This document shows positions 52,388 through 60,495 of a stretch of 64,000 bases of DNA, piece after piece. The number at the start of each line of letters is the position of its first letter. The stretch's first letter is position 1. The position numbers and the translations under genes are program-made. The notes beneath the pieces were generated by a model, which did not search any database, was not told where the DNA came from, and was given only the letters and a program-made list of their open reading frames with translations. This DNA comes from Nitrospirota bacterium (lineage in GTDB: Bacteria; Nitrospirota; Nitrospiria; Nitrospirales; Nitrospiraceae), in contig JAUSMA010000065.1 of the NCBI GenBank assembly GCA_030645475.1, positions 90,383 to 154,382 on the forward strand. The letters run 5' to 3'.

Positions 52388-53454
52388 GGCAGTTTATTGA
52401 AGGCAAGACGATCCTTGTGACCGGCGGCACCGGCTCCATCGGGTCCGAGATCGTTCGACAACTGCTCACCTACGATCCCAAGATGGTCCGGGTGCTGTCC
52501 CGTAGCGAGCACATGCAATATCAGTTGATTCAGGAACTGGGGCGTTTGCCGAACCTCGTCTGCTTCATCGGAGATGTGCGGGACCCCGAACGATTGAACC
52601 GCGCGTCGGTTGAAGCCGACGTCATCTTTCACGTCGCCGCGATGAAACATGTGCCCCTCTGTGAGTTCAACGCCTTCGAAGCCATCGAGTCGAACGTCAT
52701 CGGCGCGCAGAACGTCATCAACGCCGCCATTACGAACAAAGTGAAACAGGTCATTGCGATCAGCACGGACAAGGCCGTGAATCCGATGAACGTGATGGGC
52801 GCGACCAAATTACTGGCGGAAAAACTGTTCACGAGCGCGCACCACTATGCCGGGGTCAGCGGGACCAAGTTCGCCTGTGTCCGGTTCGGCAACGTGTTGG
52901 GCTCCCGGGGCTCCGTCGTGCCGGCCTGGATCGATCAGATCGTCAAGGGTCAGCCGATGACGATTACCGATCCGGATATGACCCGATTCTTCTTGTCGAT
53001 TCCGCAAGCCGTGAGTCTGGTTTTCAAGGCGATGAACCGCATGGTCGGAGGGGAGATCTTCATCTTGAAGATGCCGGTGTTGCGCATGGGGGACCTGGCG
53101 GAGGCGGTCATTCAGCATTTTTCGCCGGATCAGGGCATCGATCCCACGGCCGTCGAACGAAAGATTGTGGGGATTAGGCCTGGCGAAAAGATGTACGAAC
53201 TACTCATGACGGAAGACGAATCGTCTATCGCCTTGGAAGTCGACGAGATGTTCATCATCCCGCCGCACATCGAAATCCCCCATCGAGGCCTGATGCGCCG
53301 CACCTATGAAGGTGCCCAACCGGCACCGACGGCAGGATACGACTCCCGGCGCGATTTGCCGCTGGGGCGTCGGTCGATTCTTCTAATGTTGCAAGAAGTG
53401 TTTCCCGAAAGAGTTCGGCGTCCTAGTCCCTATCGTGCGGCGCTGACAGCCTAG
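52384..53454 (+). CDS. CapD/FlaA1-type nucleoside-diphosphate sugar 4,6-dehydratase
   Basis: The 356-residue protein has TILVTGGTGSIGSEIVRQLL, VIFHVAAMKHVPLCEFNAFE, STDKAVNPMNVMGATKLLAE, and VRFGNVLGSRGSVVPAW. In the catalytic triad the usual Tyr is Met (NVMGATK), as in the PglF/WbpM subgroup. It probably performs the first step, 4,6-dehydration of UDP-GlcNAc (LegB- or PseB-like). It overlaps the epimerase gene as ATGA. Confidence 0.9.
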   Translation: MRQFIEGKTILVTGGTGSIGSEIVRQLLTYDPKMVRVLSRSEHMQYQLIQELGRLPNLVCFIGDVRDPERLNRASVEADVIFHVAAMKHVPLCEFNAFEAIESNVIGAQNVINAAITNKVKQVIAISTDKAVNPMNVMGATKLLAEKLFTSAHHYAGVSGTKFACVRFGNVLGSRGSVVPAWIDQIVKGQPMTITDPDMTRFFLSIPQAVSLVFKAMNRMVGGEIFILKMPVLRMGDLAEAVIQHFSPDQGIDPTAVERKIVGIRPGEKMYELLMTEDESSIALEVDEMFIIPPHIEIPHRGLMRRTYEGAQPAPTAGYDSRRDLPLGRRSILLMLQEVFPERVRRPSPYRAALTA

Positions 53455-53474
53455 CTTGTCTGATCAAGGTAGAT

Positions 53475-53508
53475 AGGCTGAAGGTTTGTAGTCTTCAGCC
53501 TTCAGCCT
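53475..53508 (+). repeat. Hairpin after the dehydratase gene
   Basis: AGGCTGAAGG pairs with CCTTCAGCCT across a short loop in the 98-base gap before the large DUF115 gene. TTCAGCC is repeated on the right side. No T-tract follows. It could act as a weak terminator or be another spacer element. Confidence 0.4.
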
Positions 53509-53552
53509 GAACACCGGAGTCGTTTCCATAGCCTTATCGAAAGGACCCCCTC

Positions 53553-56198
53553 ATGAGCTTCTTTGAACAAAACCTTGCCATCCTCCTGATGCGCAATCCA
53601 GAAGTGGCCGCCATGATGACCGAGCAGGTTGATTGCAGTCACATCGAGGTCGTTCCCTCGAAGCAACCGGGAGTGTTAACGGCCTGGGTCACGTCGCCAT
53701 CAGGAGAACGCGTGTTGCTCCACAATATGGAAGACCCGATCAACAGCGCGAGACGCTCGGCCGAGAAACAAGAGATGAAAGGAGAGAATGCCTCTATTTT
53801 GTTGGGATTCGGCCTGGGATATCTCGCGATTGAACTGGCAAAGAAGTTGGAGAAGAAACATCCCGTGGTGATCTGTGAGGCTGACCCGGCTATTCTGAAG
53901 ACAGCGCTCACTCATGTGGATCTCACCGAAGTCTTGCGTTCCGACTTCGTACGGATCCTCACCGGTCACGAAATCGGACTGGAAAGATGGATCCAGCTGC
54001 TCGCCGTGAAGTTTATGACCGCAAAGGTGGACGTCATTTGCTACGGACCGTCGATGCGACTCCAGCCAGAGGCCTATGAACGTCTCAAGGACATCGCGCA
54101 GAAAGAGTCCCGTGCCATCATCCTGAATCGCAATACAACCATAAAGGCCGGTCAACGGCTCATGGAAAACTTTTTAATGAATTTTCCAGAGGTCATTCGA
54201 TCGGCCGGAGTCAAACGTTTGGAAAACCTGTTTCAGGGTCGTCCGGCTATTTTGGTCTCGGCGGGGCCTTCGCTGGAGAAAAACATCCATCTCCTTCGTG
54301 AACTGGATGGGCGGGCCGTCATCATTGCCGTCGATACGGCTCTGCGCCTGCTGTTGCCTCTTGGGATCAAGCCGGATATCGTGACCACCATCGACTTCAA
54401 CCAGATCAATTTCGAGAAGTTCAAAGACGTTCCGATCGATCCTGAAATTTCCCTGGTCTATCACTGCGGGGGATATTACGAAAGCATCAGGGCGTTCCAT
54501 GGCCCTCGTTTTACGCAATCTCATGTTCCGAACCGCATCCCAGACTGGCTCTTGCAATATGTTGACGACAAGGGCGACATCGCGTCCGGGACGACGGTCG
54601 CCCATCTCTCCTTCCACCTCGCTCGGCTGATGGGTTGCGATCCCATCACACTCATTGGACAGGATTTGGCGTTTCCCAAGAATCAGATCCATGCGGCCGA
54701 TCTGTCGTTGTGGAAAGTCAGTACCGAGGACTGGGACACCGTTGAGGACATCTTCGGGGAGCCGGTGGGTACGATGGGCTCATTTAAACATGCGATTCAT
54801 CATTTCGAAAAGGCGTTCAAGGACACACAAGCCTTAATCATCGACGCGACGGAAGCCGGGGCAAAGAAAGCCGGCGCGCGAGTGATGCGGCTTCGGGATG
54901 TCATAGACGAGTATTGCGCGGTGCCGAAGATCGACATCAAGGGGATGCTGCGCCATCAGAGCGAACAGGAAGACCCGGTCAGGATGGACGCGCTACTGGG
55001 AGAGATGGATGGCGTGAGCGGGGAACTCGGCTCGATACAGAAGGAGTGCAAGGAGATCCTCGGTGTGGTGCGCAAGCTTCGGAAGCGAATCGACAAGGGA
55101 CAGATGAACGATGAGGAATTCGGCAAGTTGTCGATGGCCGCCGAAACGCTCACGCAGGAAATGGATCGTCACGGCCGTGTGTTATACCTCTTGGGTGAAC
55201 AGAACTATGCCTTGGAACTCTACATGGTGCAGCATGCCATTGCGGAAATCGATGAAATCGAAGATGTCGATGAAAAGATCACGCAACAGATTACGCGGGC
55301 TGAAGTGTACTATCCCAGCGTGACCAGAGCCGCAGGCCTTCTGAAGGCACCGTTGGATCGACTGATCCATAAGCTGAAGCGGGCTCGTGAGCTGGAACTC
55401 AAGCCGCTGGGGGCCGACGCGACAGCGGAGGATTGGTATCAGTATGGTCTCGCATACGGAAAAATCGAATATGGGCATGAGGCGCTCCAGGCCGTGCAGA
55501 AGGCGTTGGCGCGTAAACCCGATCATGTGCCGGCGTTAAAGTTTGCCGCCTCGTTGTTTCTGGCCGCCAATCGGACCAGTGAAGCCCTGGACGTATTGGT
55601 GCGGTTGAGAAGCCTCACGCGATCCGATCGGAAGCTTGAAGAATTGGTGCAAGAGGCACAGGCAAAGCACCAGGCCTGGGAGACCCGCACGGCTCGGTTG
55701 AAAGAAGAGTTCGCAGGAAAGGTTCCGACAGAATCCCTCGAAGAAGCCGGGTGGTTTTATTACAGGACGAAGGATTACGCCAAGGCGGTTTCCATCTTGG
55801 CTCGAGCGGCTCTGCAGCATCCCACTGCGGAAACCTATGCGAAGCTCGGCCATGCCAAACTGAAGCTGGAGCAGCGGGACGGCGCGGTTGAAGCCTGGGA
55901 GCAGGCGCTGGCGCTCGATCCCTCACGAGCCGATCTGTACAAGGCGATGGGGGACTTGGCGTTGGAACAAGGGTCTGAGGAACAAGCCGAAGCATTCCTC
56001 CAAGAGGCCTGTCGATTGGAAAAGGACGATCTCGACGCCTTTGAGAAGCTGGCGCGTCTCTATCTCAAGCGTGGAGCCAACATGGAAGCGGGACTTTGTT
56101 ATGAGAACATGCTCCGCTTGGTGCCCAATCGGACAGATTTAATGTTGCAGATTGCGGCCCTCTATCAGCGCCAAGTTTCGTTGGCGACGACACAATGA
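53553..56198 (+). CDS. DUF115 (Maf-type) motility accessory protein with C-terminal TPRs
   Basis: The 881-residue protein has the DUF115 domain (GRPAILVSAGPSLEKNIHLL, then FKPDIVTTIDF-like PDIVTTIDFNQINF, and GCDPITLIGQDLAFPK) in residues about 30-450. A helical middle follows, then TPR-like repeats from about 620 to the end (YGKIEYGHEALQAVQKALAR, HAKLKLEQRDGAVEAWEQAL, EEQAEAFLQEACRLEKDDLD). Maf proteins transfer nonulosonic acids to flagellin or support it. It overlaps the sialidase-like gene by 4 bases. Confidence 0.85.
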   Translation: MSFFEQNLAILLMRNPEVAAMMTEQVDCSHIEVVPSKQPGVLTAWVTSPSGERVLLHNMEDPINSARRSAEKQEMKGENASILLGFGLGYLAIELAKKLEKKHPVVICEADPAILKTALTHVDLTEVLRSDFVRILTGHEIGLERWIQLLAVKFMTAKVDVICYGPSMRLQPEAYERLKDIAQKESRAIILNRNTTIKAGQRLMENFLMNFPEVIRSAGVKRLENLFQGRPAILVSAGPSLEKNIHLLRELDGRAVIIAVDTALRLLLPLGIKPDIVTTIDFNQINFEKFKDVPIDPEISLVYHCGGYYESIRAFHGPRFTQSHVPNRIPDWLLQYVDDKGDIASGTTVAHLSFHLARLMGCDPITLIGQDLAFPKNQIHAADLSLWKVSTEDWDTVEDIFGEPVGTMGSFKHAIHHFEKAFKDTQALIIDATEAGAKKAGARVMRLRDVIDEYCAVPKIDIKGMLRHQSEQEDPVRMDALLGEMDGVSGELGSIQKECKEILGVVRKLRKRIDKGQMNDEEFGKLSMAAETLTQEMDRHGRVLYLLGEQNYALELYMVQHAIAEIDEIEDVDEKITQQITRAEVYYPSVTRAAGLLKAPLDRLIHKLKRARELELKPLGADATAEDWYQYGLAYGKIEYGHEALQAVQKALARKPDHVPALKFAASLFLAANRTSEALDVLVRLRSLTRSDRKLEELVQEAQAKHQAWETRTARLKEEFAGKVPTESLEEAGWFYYRTKDYAKAVSILARAALQHPTAETYAKLGHAKLKLEQRDGAVEAWEQALALDPSRADLYKAMGDLALEQGSEEQAEAFLQEACRLEKDDLDAFEKLARLYLKRGANMEAGLCYENMLRLVPNRTDLMLQIAALYQRQVSLATTQ

Positions 56199-57343
56199 AG
56201 ATGGGCAAGAGGCTTGAAGCGAAAGGTGAGGGGGATAGCCAGAAGGCTCTCGCCCTTCGCCCCATGTTTCTCGCCATCACTGATAGATTCGTCGTGTACA
56301 AAGGCCTTCAAGATGAGGCCTTGTTTCCGGGCCTCACTCGTGCCGCCAACGGGGACTTGCTTGTCAGCTTCTGCACCCAATTCGATTGTCAGCCTGGCGG
56401 AGAGGCGTTTTTGCTTCGCTCCACGGACGAAGGCCGGACGTGGGACAGGCCAATTTCAATCGTGCGGTCCCAGAGACCGGACGGCTGTATCAACCTCTCA
56501 GTCGGTCTGACCACGCTCAGGAATGGCACGGTACTTTATCCCTGCTGCGACACCAAGATTACGCGCAAGTGGGATCAACATGAAGCCGATCTATTGATAT
56601 TGCGTTCGCATGACCATGGGTCCACATGGTCCGATCCAATTCCGATCCATACAGATGTGATCGAGCCCTTTGCCTATGGGAAAATTATCGAGCTGAGAAA
56701 TGGGGCTCTTCTCTGCCCGATTTGGGGGAAACGGCAATCCGATGAACCTTGGCGGACTGGCCTGGTTCGTTCGCGAGACGGCGGCCAGACATGGGGTGAA
56801 CATGTCACTATCGGGTATGACCCTTATACGAGGATACCATCCCCTCAGGATGAGGTGGTGCATTGTGCCGGATTTAACGAAGCAACGTTGATGGAGTTGC
56901 CTGATGGGCCTATCCTGGCCGTTCTGCGCCAGCAGGGAGTGGGACCGGATGTACGACAACTATTCCAGTGTCTGTCCTCAGATGGTGGCCATAGCTGGTC
57001 TGCGCCTCAGCCGATGTCTCTATGGGGAACCTCTCCCTCGCTCCATCTGACGGAATCCGGCCTGCTACTACTCGGGTACCGAAACTATATGGGAAACCCT
57101 CAAGGGCTTGCGGCACCTGGCGTCGGTATGAGCCTGAGCGAAGATTTCGGCGCGACATGGACTGAACATCGATTGCTCGACGATCCCCAAGGTTATTCAT
57201 ATCAACATGAATTCGAAGCCGGTTATCCGGCGTTTCTCGACCTCGACCGCCATCGGACCCTGGTGGTGTTCTATAGTTTCGATCCCGCTCTTGATTCTCC
57301 ACGGTATTTGGCCGCCAATCTCCTCAACCTTCCAGGCTGCTGA
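56195..57343 (+). CDS. Sialidase-like beta-propeller protein (BNR/Asp-box)
   Basis: The 382-residue protein has about five Asp-box motifs: STDEGRTWD, SHDHGSTWS, SRDGGQTWG, SSDGGHSWS and SEDFGATWT. It resembles exo-alpha-sialidase family BNR proteins. No signal peptide is seen, so it is probably cytoplasmic. The annotated start overlaps the Maf gene (ATGA); ATG 56264 (MFLAITDRF) would remove a spacer-like N-terminus. The last codons and TGA lie inside a palindromic repeat. Catalytic residues cannot be proven by eye. Confidence 0.78.
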   Translation: MKMGKRLEAKGEGDSQKALALRPMFLAITDRFVVYKGLQDEALFPGLTRAANGDLLVSFCTQFDCQPGGEAFLLRSTDEGRTWDRPISIVRSQRPDGCINLSVGLTTLRNGTVLYPCCDTKITRKWDQHEADLLILRSHDHGSTWSDPIPIHTDVIEPFAYGKIIELRNGALLCPIWGKRQSDEPWRTGLVRSRDGGQTWGEHVTIGYDPYTRIPSPQDEVVHCAGFNEATLMELPDGPILAVLRQQGVGPDVRQLFQCLSSDGGHSWSAPQPMSLWGTSPSLHLTESGLLLLGYRNYMGNPQGLAAPGVGMSLSEDFGATWTEHRLLDDPQGYSYQHEFEAGYPAFLDLDRHRTLVVFYSFDPALDSPRYLAANLLNLPGC

Positions 57344-57457
57344 AAACGTCCGCCAGCATCGTTCTCGGCTCATCGAAATCCTCAACGTACCCCTGAGGGT
57401 ACGCCTCCGGTTTCGCTTCGCCTGCGGCCTTGCTGGACGAACGTTTTGAGCAGCCTG
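57333..57457 (+). repeat. Palindromic repeat element, copy 2
   Basis: Starts CAGGCTGCTGAAAACGTCCG and ends CGAACGTTTTGAGCAGCCTG; the ends are inverted copies of each other. It aligns with copies 1 and 3. Its first 11 bases encode the last residues and stop of the sialidase-like gene. The gap 57344-57837 also has a GC-poor spacer hairpin near 57490-57572 (GGCGAGAG with CTCTCGCC) and the fliC promoter; no gene is supported. Confidence 0.75.
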
Positions 57458-57662
57458 CCGTGAAGCGTGAAATGCGAGAAAAGCGGGTCTGGCGAGAGCA
57501 GCGCAATTCGAAGTTTAGGATTCGTTGTTCCGATAACCTCGAACTTCGAACCTCAATTTCGAACTCTCGCCCGTCGCGCTCTTCCCGCCCGTTCCGCGCG
57601 GGCTAATAATCTGCACCAACCGCCACCAACCGGCACTGTCTTGCACTAGGACCGTCCGCCTC

Positions 57663-57689
57663 TAAAGTTCGTCCGGACACTGTCCGATA
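57663..57689 (+). promoter_or_regulatory. Sigma-28 (FliA) promoter for fliC
   Basis: TAAAGTTC and CCGATA at 57663-57670 and 57684-57689 match TAAAGTTT-N11-GCCGATAA with one additional spacer base. It leaves a leader of about 140 bases before the fliC ATG. The divergent HD-GYP promoter at 39818 has the same longer spacing. Confidence 0.7.
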
Positions 57690-57821
57690 CACAGTCCATG
57701 CAAACTCATGAACACAGGGAAAGGAGGCAAGTCGCGAAAAGGTCCCGGTGCAATGAGATGACACACATCAGGCCGACGACATGGATGTTGCGGCGTTTTA
57801 ATGTTCCAGTTCTGTATCGGT

Positions 57822-57829
57822 CACGGAGG
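57822..57829 (+). promoter_or_regulatory. Candidate CsrA binding site over the fliC ribosome binding site
   Basis: CACGGAGG matches the CsrA consensus CANGGANG and includes the GGAGG ribosome binding site, ending 8 bases before the fliC ATG. A second GGA (AAAGGAGG at 57720-57727) lies about 95 bases upstream in the leader. Both would be covered by CsrA dimers in the known CsrA-FliW scheme; the csrA and fliW genes are in this window. Confidence 0.55.
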
Positions 57830-57837
57830 AATTTCCA

Positions 57838-59769
57838 ATGGCGTTAACAGTCAATACCAACATCCCCAGTTTGACCGCGCAACGTAATTTGGGCCACAGC
57901 AACGACTTGTTGGCCAAGTCGTTGGAGCGTCTGTCATCCGGTCTTCGAGTCAACCGTTCAGCGGACGACGCAGCCGGATTGTCGATTGCGACCAAGCTGA
58001 GCTTTCAGTCCCGAGGCCTGCGTGTGGCTGTGCGGAATGCCGGCGATGCCGGATCCCTGGTCAACACGGCGGAAGGCGCATTCAATGTCGCGACCAACAT
58101 CATCGGCCGGTTGCGTGAGTTGGCCGTGCAAGCAGCCAGCGATACCAATACGGCGTCCGATCGTTCAACCTTGCACGGTGAGTCTGCCTTGCTGGTTGCG
58201 GAATTAAATCGGTTGGCCGGTACGACAGAGTTCAACGGTGCATCCTTGCTGGACGGTTCGTTTTCATCCGGCAAGATTCAGGTCGGCGCCAACGCCGACC
58301 AAACGATCTCCTTCTCGTTGGGTGACGTGCGCGCAGCCCAGCTCGGAAAGTTTGCGGCTTTTTCCGTGAACATTGAAAATGGGATCGGGTCAGCCGGTGC
58401 GAGTGAACAGAGTGGTTACGGCGCCATCACAGCGGGCGAATTTAATATCAACGGTCAGTTGGTTGGAGCGACCACGGCCACGGACGATCAAGTCTCAGTG
58501 CTGGAGCTGTTTTACAACCAGACCGGCGGTACCCTCCAGTTAGGCGATGGTACGGTCGGAGCATCCGGAGCAACCGCGTCGGCCAGCGTGGCGGCAGGCG
58601 GAGGAACCTCGGCGACCAGCAACAACATCGCCGTCCAGCTGGCGACGGGCGTCGGAAGCCTCTACATCAACGGGACGGCGATCACCAGCCTAGCCAACGT
58701 GAGCGGCACGTCCATCCACTCAGGAAGCAGCGCGGCGTATACGACGAACAGCCAGTTCGTATCGGCATTCGTGGCCAAGATCAATGCAGCCGGGATCACG
58801 AATGTCACGGCACGGCAGAACACCGACGGGTCCACGTACGCATTGGTCGCCACCAAAGGGACCGATCTCAAGTTGTCGTACCTCAATGCCACGTCAGCCG
58901 GGTCGCAGTTGAGCAGTGTCGGTTTAGCGAGCCAGGCGGTGGGGTCAGGCACTGCCGCGAGCGAGGTCAGCAATTATAACGGCCAATCCGGCGCGATTGC
59001 CAAGGCGGCGGCCATCAATAATGTGAGGGGGAAGACCGGAGTGGCTGGGGTAGCCATTACGAACTCGTTTTCCCAAACCACAACCGTTGGTGCCGGCACA
59101 CTTGCGGCTAATGAGCTCTTCGTCAACGGTTTCGCAATCGATGCGACGGCTAATGTTGCAGCCGGCGATAGCACGGGCGTCTTGCGGGCGGCGATTAACG
59201 CCAAGACGGCCTCTACAGGGGTGACCGCGGCCGTGAATAGCTCGGGGGGATTAGTCCTGTCAGCCGCAGACGGGAGAAATATCTCGGTATTCTCGGGGAG
59301 CGCCAATGCAACCACCATTACCGGTGCGAGCCAGGGCGTCAATCAGTATCGTGGCGCCGTCAGGTTGACGTCGCAGGCTGATGTCAGTTTCTCCGGGAGA
59401 ACCACGGACTTCGGCGCAGCCACTACGGGTGTGCCCTACACGACGAACCTCACCAATTCGTTGGCTGTGTTGGACATCACGACACAAGACGGCGCCAATA
59501 CGGCGATTCTGTCTCTCGACGCGGCCCTTGCGCAGATCAGCAAGGTGCGGTCCGACGTTGGAGCCTTGACGAGCCGGTTGGAGCTGACGACACAGGCCCT
59601 GACGGTGTCCGCTGAGAATCAGGAAGCAGCGGCGGCCCGGATCAAGGACGCGGACTTCGCCTACGAAACGGCGCAATTCACGCGAAACCAGATCCTGGTG
59701 CAGGCCGGTACGGCGATTCTGTCGCAGGCGAACAGCACCTCGCAGATTGCGCTACAGCTTCTGAAGTAG
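57838..59769 (+). CDS. fliC: Flagellin FliC
   Basis: The 643-residue protein has conserved flagellin ends: ALTVNTNIPSLTAQRNLGHS, LERLSSGLRVNRSADDAAGL, SIATKLSFQSRGL at the N-terminus, and a C-terminus with DVGALTSRLELTTQALTVSA, NQILVQAGTAILSQAN. The middle of about 400 residues is Ser/Thr/Ala/Gly-rich and variable; two segments near 265-365 and 420-500 recall the FlgL/FlgK insert (LYINGTAITSLANVSGT; LFVNGFAIDATANVA). It would form the filament and is the likely target of the sugar block. A hairpin terminator follows. Confidence 0.96.
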   Translation: MALTVNTNIPSLTAQRNLGHSNDLLAKSLERLSSGLRVNRSADDAAGLSIATKLSFQSRGLRVAVRNAGDAGSLVNTAEGAFNVATNIIGRLRELAVQAASDTNTASDRSTLHGESALLVAELNRLAGTTEFNGASLLDGSFSSGKIQVGANADQTISFSLGDVRAAQLGKFAAFSVNIENGIGSAGASEQSGYGAITAGEFNINGQLVGATTATDDQVSVLELFYNQTGGTLQLGDGTVGASGATASASVAAGGGTSATSNNIAVQLATGVGSLYINGTAITSLANVSGTSIHSGSSAAYTTNSQFVSAFVAKINAAGITNVTARQNTDGSTYALVATKGTDLKLSYLNATSAGSQLSSVGLASQAVGSGTAASEVSNYNGQSGAIAKAAAINNVRGKTGVAGVAITNSFSQTTTVGAGTLAANELFVNGFAIDATANVAAGDSTGVLRAAINAKTASTGVTAAVNSSGGLVLSAADGRNISVFSGSANATTITGASQGVNQYRGAVRLTSQADVSFSGRTTDFGAATTGVPYTTNLTNSLAVLDITTQDGANTAILSLDAALAQISKVRSDVGALTSRLELTTQALTVSAENQEAAAARIKDADFAYETAQFTRNQILVQAGTAILSQANSTSQIALQLLK

Positions 59770-59784
59770 CACGCCACAGAGGGA

Positions 59785-59814
59785 GGAGGCGCGGGCTCAC
59801 TGGCCCGCGCCTCC
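59785..59814 (+). terminator. Terminator hairpin after fliC
   Basis: GGAGGCGCGGGC at 59785-59796 and GCCCGCGCCTCC at 59803-59814 form a perfect 12-bp stem with a 6-base loop, 16 bases after the fliC stop. The following bases are only modestly T-rich, so read-through to flaG is possible. Confidence 0.75.
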
Positions 59815-59840
59815 GTTCTGCTGCACTATGAGGTATCACC

Positions 59841-60131
59841 ATGGTTGAAAAAATCGATGGAAATGTCCCTGGCGCGATTCAGCCTCGTCCGGTCGAGCGC
59901 GCCAATGTCCCGGAGGCGAAGACCCCGCCGGTCACGAAGCAGGCGCCGGTGGTCGCGTCGCCATCGTACGATTTCCAGTTCCGCGTGAATACCGAAACGC
60001 AGGAAATCACGGCCTTCGTCGTCGATCCGCAAACCAGAGCGGTGATTCGAGAAATTCCAGCCAAAGAGATGCGTGCCGCGTCCGATGTGATCAGAAGCCT
60101 GATCGGGCCGAGGATTGATCGGGTCGTGTAA
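59841..60131 (+). CDS. flaG: FlaG-like protein
   Basis: The 96-residue protein has the FlaG pattern: a Pro-rich N-terminus, then YDFQFRVNTETQEITAFVVD, AVIREIPAKEMRAASDVI. FlaG affects filament length in several bacteria. It lies between fliC and fliD, its usual place. The stop is directly followed by palindromic repeat copy 3 at 60133. Confidence 0.88.
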   Translation: MVEKIDGNVPGAIQPRPVERANVPEAKTPPVTKQAPVVASPSYDFQFRVNTETQEITAFVVDPQTRAVIREIPAKEMRAASDVIRSLIGPRIDRVV

Positions 60132-60132
60132 T

Positions 60133-60342
60133 CAGGATGCTGAAAACGTCCGTCCGCTTCGTTCCCTGCCTTCGCCGAAGCGGCTTCGTGCTGGCAGGTA
60201 GGCTCATCGAAATCCACAACGTGCCCCAGAACACAACGTCGAGCGATGAACGCTGAGTGCTGAACGTAAAAGCCAGGACTTCGTAGGTCCATCGTTCATC
60301 GTTTGCTTCGCGGCCTTGCTGACGAACGTTGTGAGCATCCTG
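60133..60342 (+). repeat. Palindromic repeat element, copy 3 (longest)
   Basis: Starts CAGGATGCTGAAAACGTCCG, ends GACGAACGTTGTGAGCATCC, with inverted ends like copies 1 and 2. It contains an extra internal part of about 80 bases including AGCGATGAACG and CATCGTTCATCG, which can pair. It fills most of the 60132-60495 gap; the rest has the fliD promoter. Confidence 0.7.
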
Positions 60343-60444
60343 CTGGGTAGGCAATTGTTGCCTCAGATGTGTCGGCCATCGACGTTCCAAAACCTCGATC
60401 TTCGGAACTCAAACCTTCGCCTGTCTCGCGTGGTTGCTAATCCC

Positions 60445-60471
60445 TTAAGTTTCTTCGCTCCCTACCGATAA
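60445..60471 (+). promoter_or_regulatory. Sigma-28 (FliA) promoter for fliD
   Basis: TTAAGTTT-N11-ACCGATAA matches TAAAGTTT-N11-GCCGATAA at 7 of 8 positions in each half with exact spacing. It ends 24 bases before the fliD ATG. This is the best FliA site in the window. Confidence 0.8.
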
Positions 60472-60495
60472 AGATAGGGAGAGGGGAGCAGACAT

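Noticed and set aside
42271..60342. CRISPR array
   Set aside because: The three repeat copies are far apart, long, palindromic and of different length, with no regular spacers and no cas genes.
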